Positions 28,545 to 29,680 of a stretch of 29,680 bases of DNA are shown here, piece by piece; within the stretch, counting starts at the first letter, position 1, and every line of letters starts with the position of its first letter. The position numbers and the translations under genes are program-made. Where the stretch lies: contig BFEA01000147.1 in the NCBI GenBank assembly GCA_003427395.1, forward strand, positions 2,209,643 to 2,239,322. Reading direction: 5' to 3'. The DNA is from Chara braunii. Taxonomy: Eukaryota > Streptophyta > Charophyceae > Charales > Characeae. The notes under the pieces were generated by a model. The model did no database searches and was not told where the DNA came from. It saw only the letters and a list, made by a program, of their open reading frames with translations.

Positions 28545-28860
28545 GGAAGATGAGGGCGACCGCATGACGACGTTTGGTTGGCGGCTGGTCGTTGTGAAGC
28601 TTGTGCTGACGTGGCAAGAATGGATGTTGGGAGCCCTTAGACGAACGGCAGTTAATACTTCAAAAAATGGATTTCTTTTTTCTGGGTTTTTTTTTTTTTT
28701 TTAATTTTAATTTTAATTTTAAAGAGCCCAGTATTGTTATTCATTGTCACAACATCCCTATGTCAGGATTGGGTGACGTCTACCAAAAAATGTGAATTTT
28801 TTTGCGTTGTCTTTTTTGTCAATCTCCAGATAAATAAACCTCTTCTGCAACCGCATATCC

Positions 28861-28935
28861 CCTGCCGTTCTCCACCTCCCCTTCCTCTTCCTCCTCCTCC
28901 TTCTCCTCCTCCTTCTCCTCCTTCTCCTCCTTTTC

Positions 28936-28969
<34 letters not shown>

Positions 28970-28980
28970 TTCTCCCCTCT
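28861..28980. repeat. Long pyrimidine tract, (CTC)n/(CT)n
   Basis: Almost pure C and T with CTCCTT, CTTCTC and (TCTC)n runs. Such polypurine/polypyrimidine DNA can form triplexes. Confidence 0.95.
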
Positions 28981-29641
28981 TGCATGTAATTATGCACTAA
29001 GAATTCGAAACGGAATTTTGCATTTACCGTGGTAAATGAAATGCTACACATTAATTAAGACAGAGCGAAATTTCTCGACCTCAACCCCTCGGGCCTCGAA
29101 CTGGCGATCAGATCATGGAGGGTAAAGAAAAGACGCCCGCTTTTAGGGGTCCTTCCCTTCGCAATCTGCGCCGAATAAAAACAAAAAGAAACAGCTACAA
29201 GCTGTCCTCCCACGCATTTGTTGAAATTAGGACGATGGCCGCTGCGCAAGAAAAAGAAGTATAAAAGCAAAAAAAAAGAAGAAGAAGACGACGAAGAATC
29301 AGGGCAAACCGTCAGTAAAAAAGTAATCTCATCATCATCTTGGAAAGAAAAGGAAGTAATGTCATCATCGGCTGACGCCACGTGACGGAGACATGTGGAA
29401 ACCATCCTGTTTATGTTGTAATTCTTGTCCTATATATTCTACTTGTAAATGCTCAAGGATTTTTTTGGGTTTGAATTCGTAAGTTGAATTAAACTAAAAT
29501 AAAATTAAAATTAAAATGAAAATTAAAAATAAAAATAAATCTTAATTTGTCATTTCATTTCGAGTAAAGAAGGAAAGTTTCAGGGTGCATGTTCCTCCCC
29601 CCACGTTTTGCTTGCGTTAGCACTGGTTTTCGTACCCATCT

Positions 29642-29665
29642 CCCCCCCCCCCCCCCCCCCCCCCC
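29642..29665. repeat. C24 homopolymer run at the window edge
   Basis: Twenty-four consecutive C followed by C-rich sequence. The exact length is unreliable in any sequencing chemistry. Confidence 0.9.
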
Positions 29666-29680
29666 TCCTCCCCCTCCCCC

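Noticed and set aside
28758-29051. Arginine/glutamate-rich minus-strand frame
   Set aside because: Translation of the CT/CTC pyrimidine tract; not a basic protein gene.

Overview
This window looks like a repeat-saturated stretch of a large nuclear genome from a green plant or streptophyte alga. The pointers are a LINE reverse transcriptase with a plant-type C-terminal zinc knuckle, a Ty3-like LTR element whose primer-binding site fits plant tRNA-Asp, many palindromic MITE-like elements, long microsatellites, scattered single Ns, and at the right edge a first exon with a plastid-transit-peptide-like start and a strong splice donor. I lean toward a charophyte such as Chara, but that is an inference and no database was consulted.

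Layout. 1-220: a 72-bp tandem repeat of nested hairpins. 575-6199: a loose cluster of short plus-strand reading frames in repeat-derived low-complexity spacers. Three of them (3710, 5129, 5618), and more doubtfully the one at 575, share a C-terminal pattern with an aromatic EY core, a turn G-[RD]-L and a strand; a fifth frame (5828-6199) follows the fourth in the same frame after one TAA. 6984-9300: a decayed minus-strand LTR retrotransposon (gag remnant, leader, PBS, end of the 5' LTR). 9300-14000: AT-rich sequence with at least three families of degenerate tandem repeats. 14600-17065: decayed, unidentified coding-like pieces. 17030-19460: nested inverted repeats and several copies of a roughly 122-bp MITE. 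20911-23067: a large foldback complex built from direct and inverted copies of one module, with hairpin tips, a 19-bp tip expansion and a poly(A)-tailed insert. 23218-27166: one MITE copy split by a 5'-truncated LINE with a 15-bp target-site duplication. 27204-27675: a related larger element containing an identical 95-bp segment on both sides of a single N, probably an assembly artefact. 27733-28258: a further MITE, then the 5' leader and first exon of a likely host gene; its presumed intron (microsatellites, pyrimidine tract, poly-C) runs off the window.

The only likely conventional host gene is the one starting at 28124. The LINE ORF is the longest and best-supported coding sequence. The small-ORF cluster is the best candidate for something undescribed. 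Everything else is best read as layers of transposable elements and satellite-like repeats inserted into one another.
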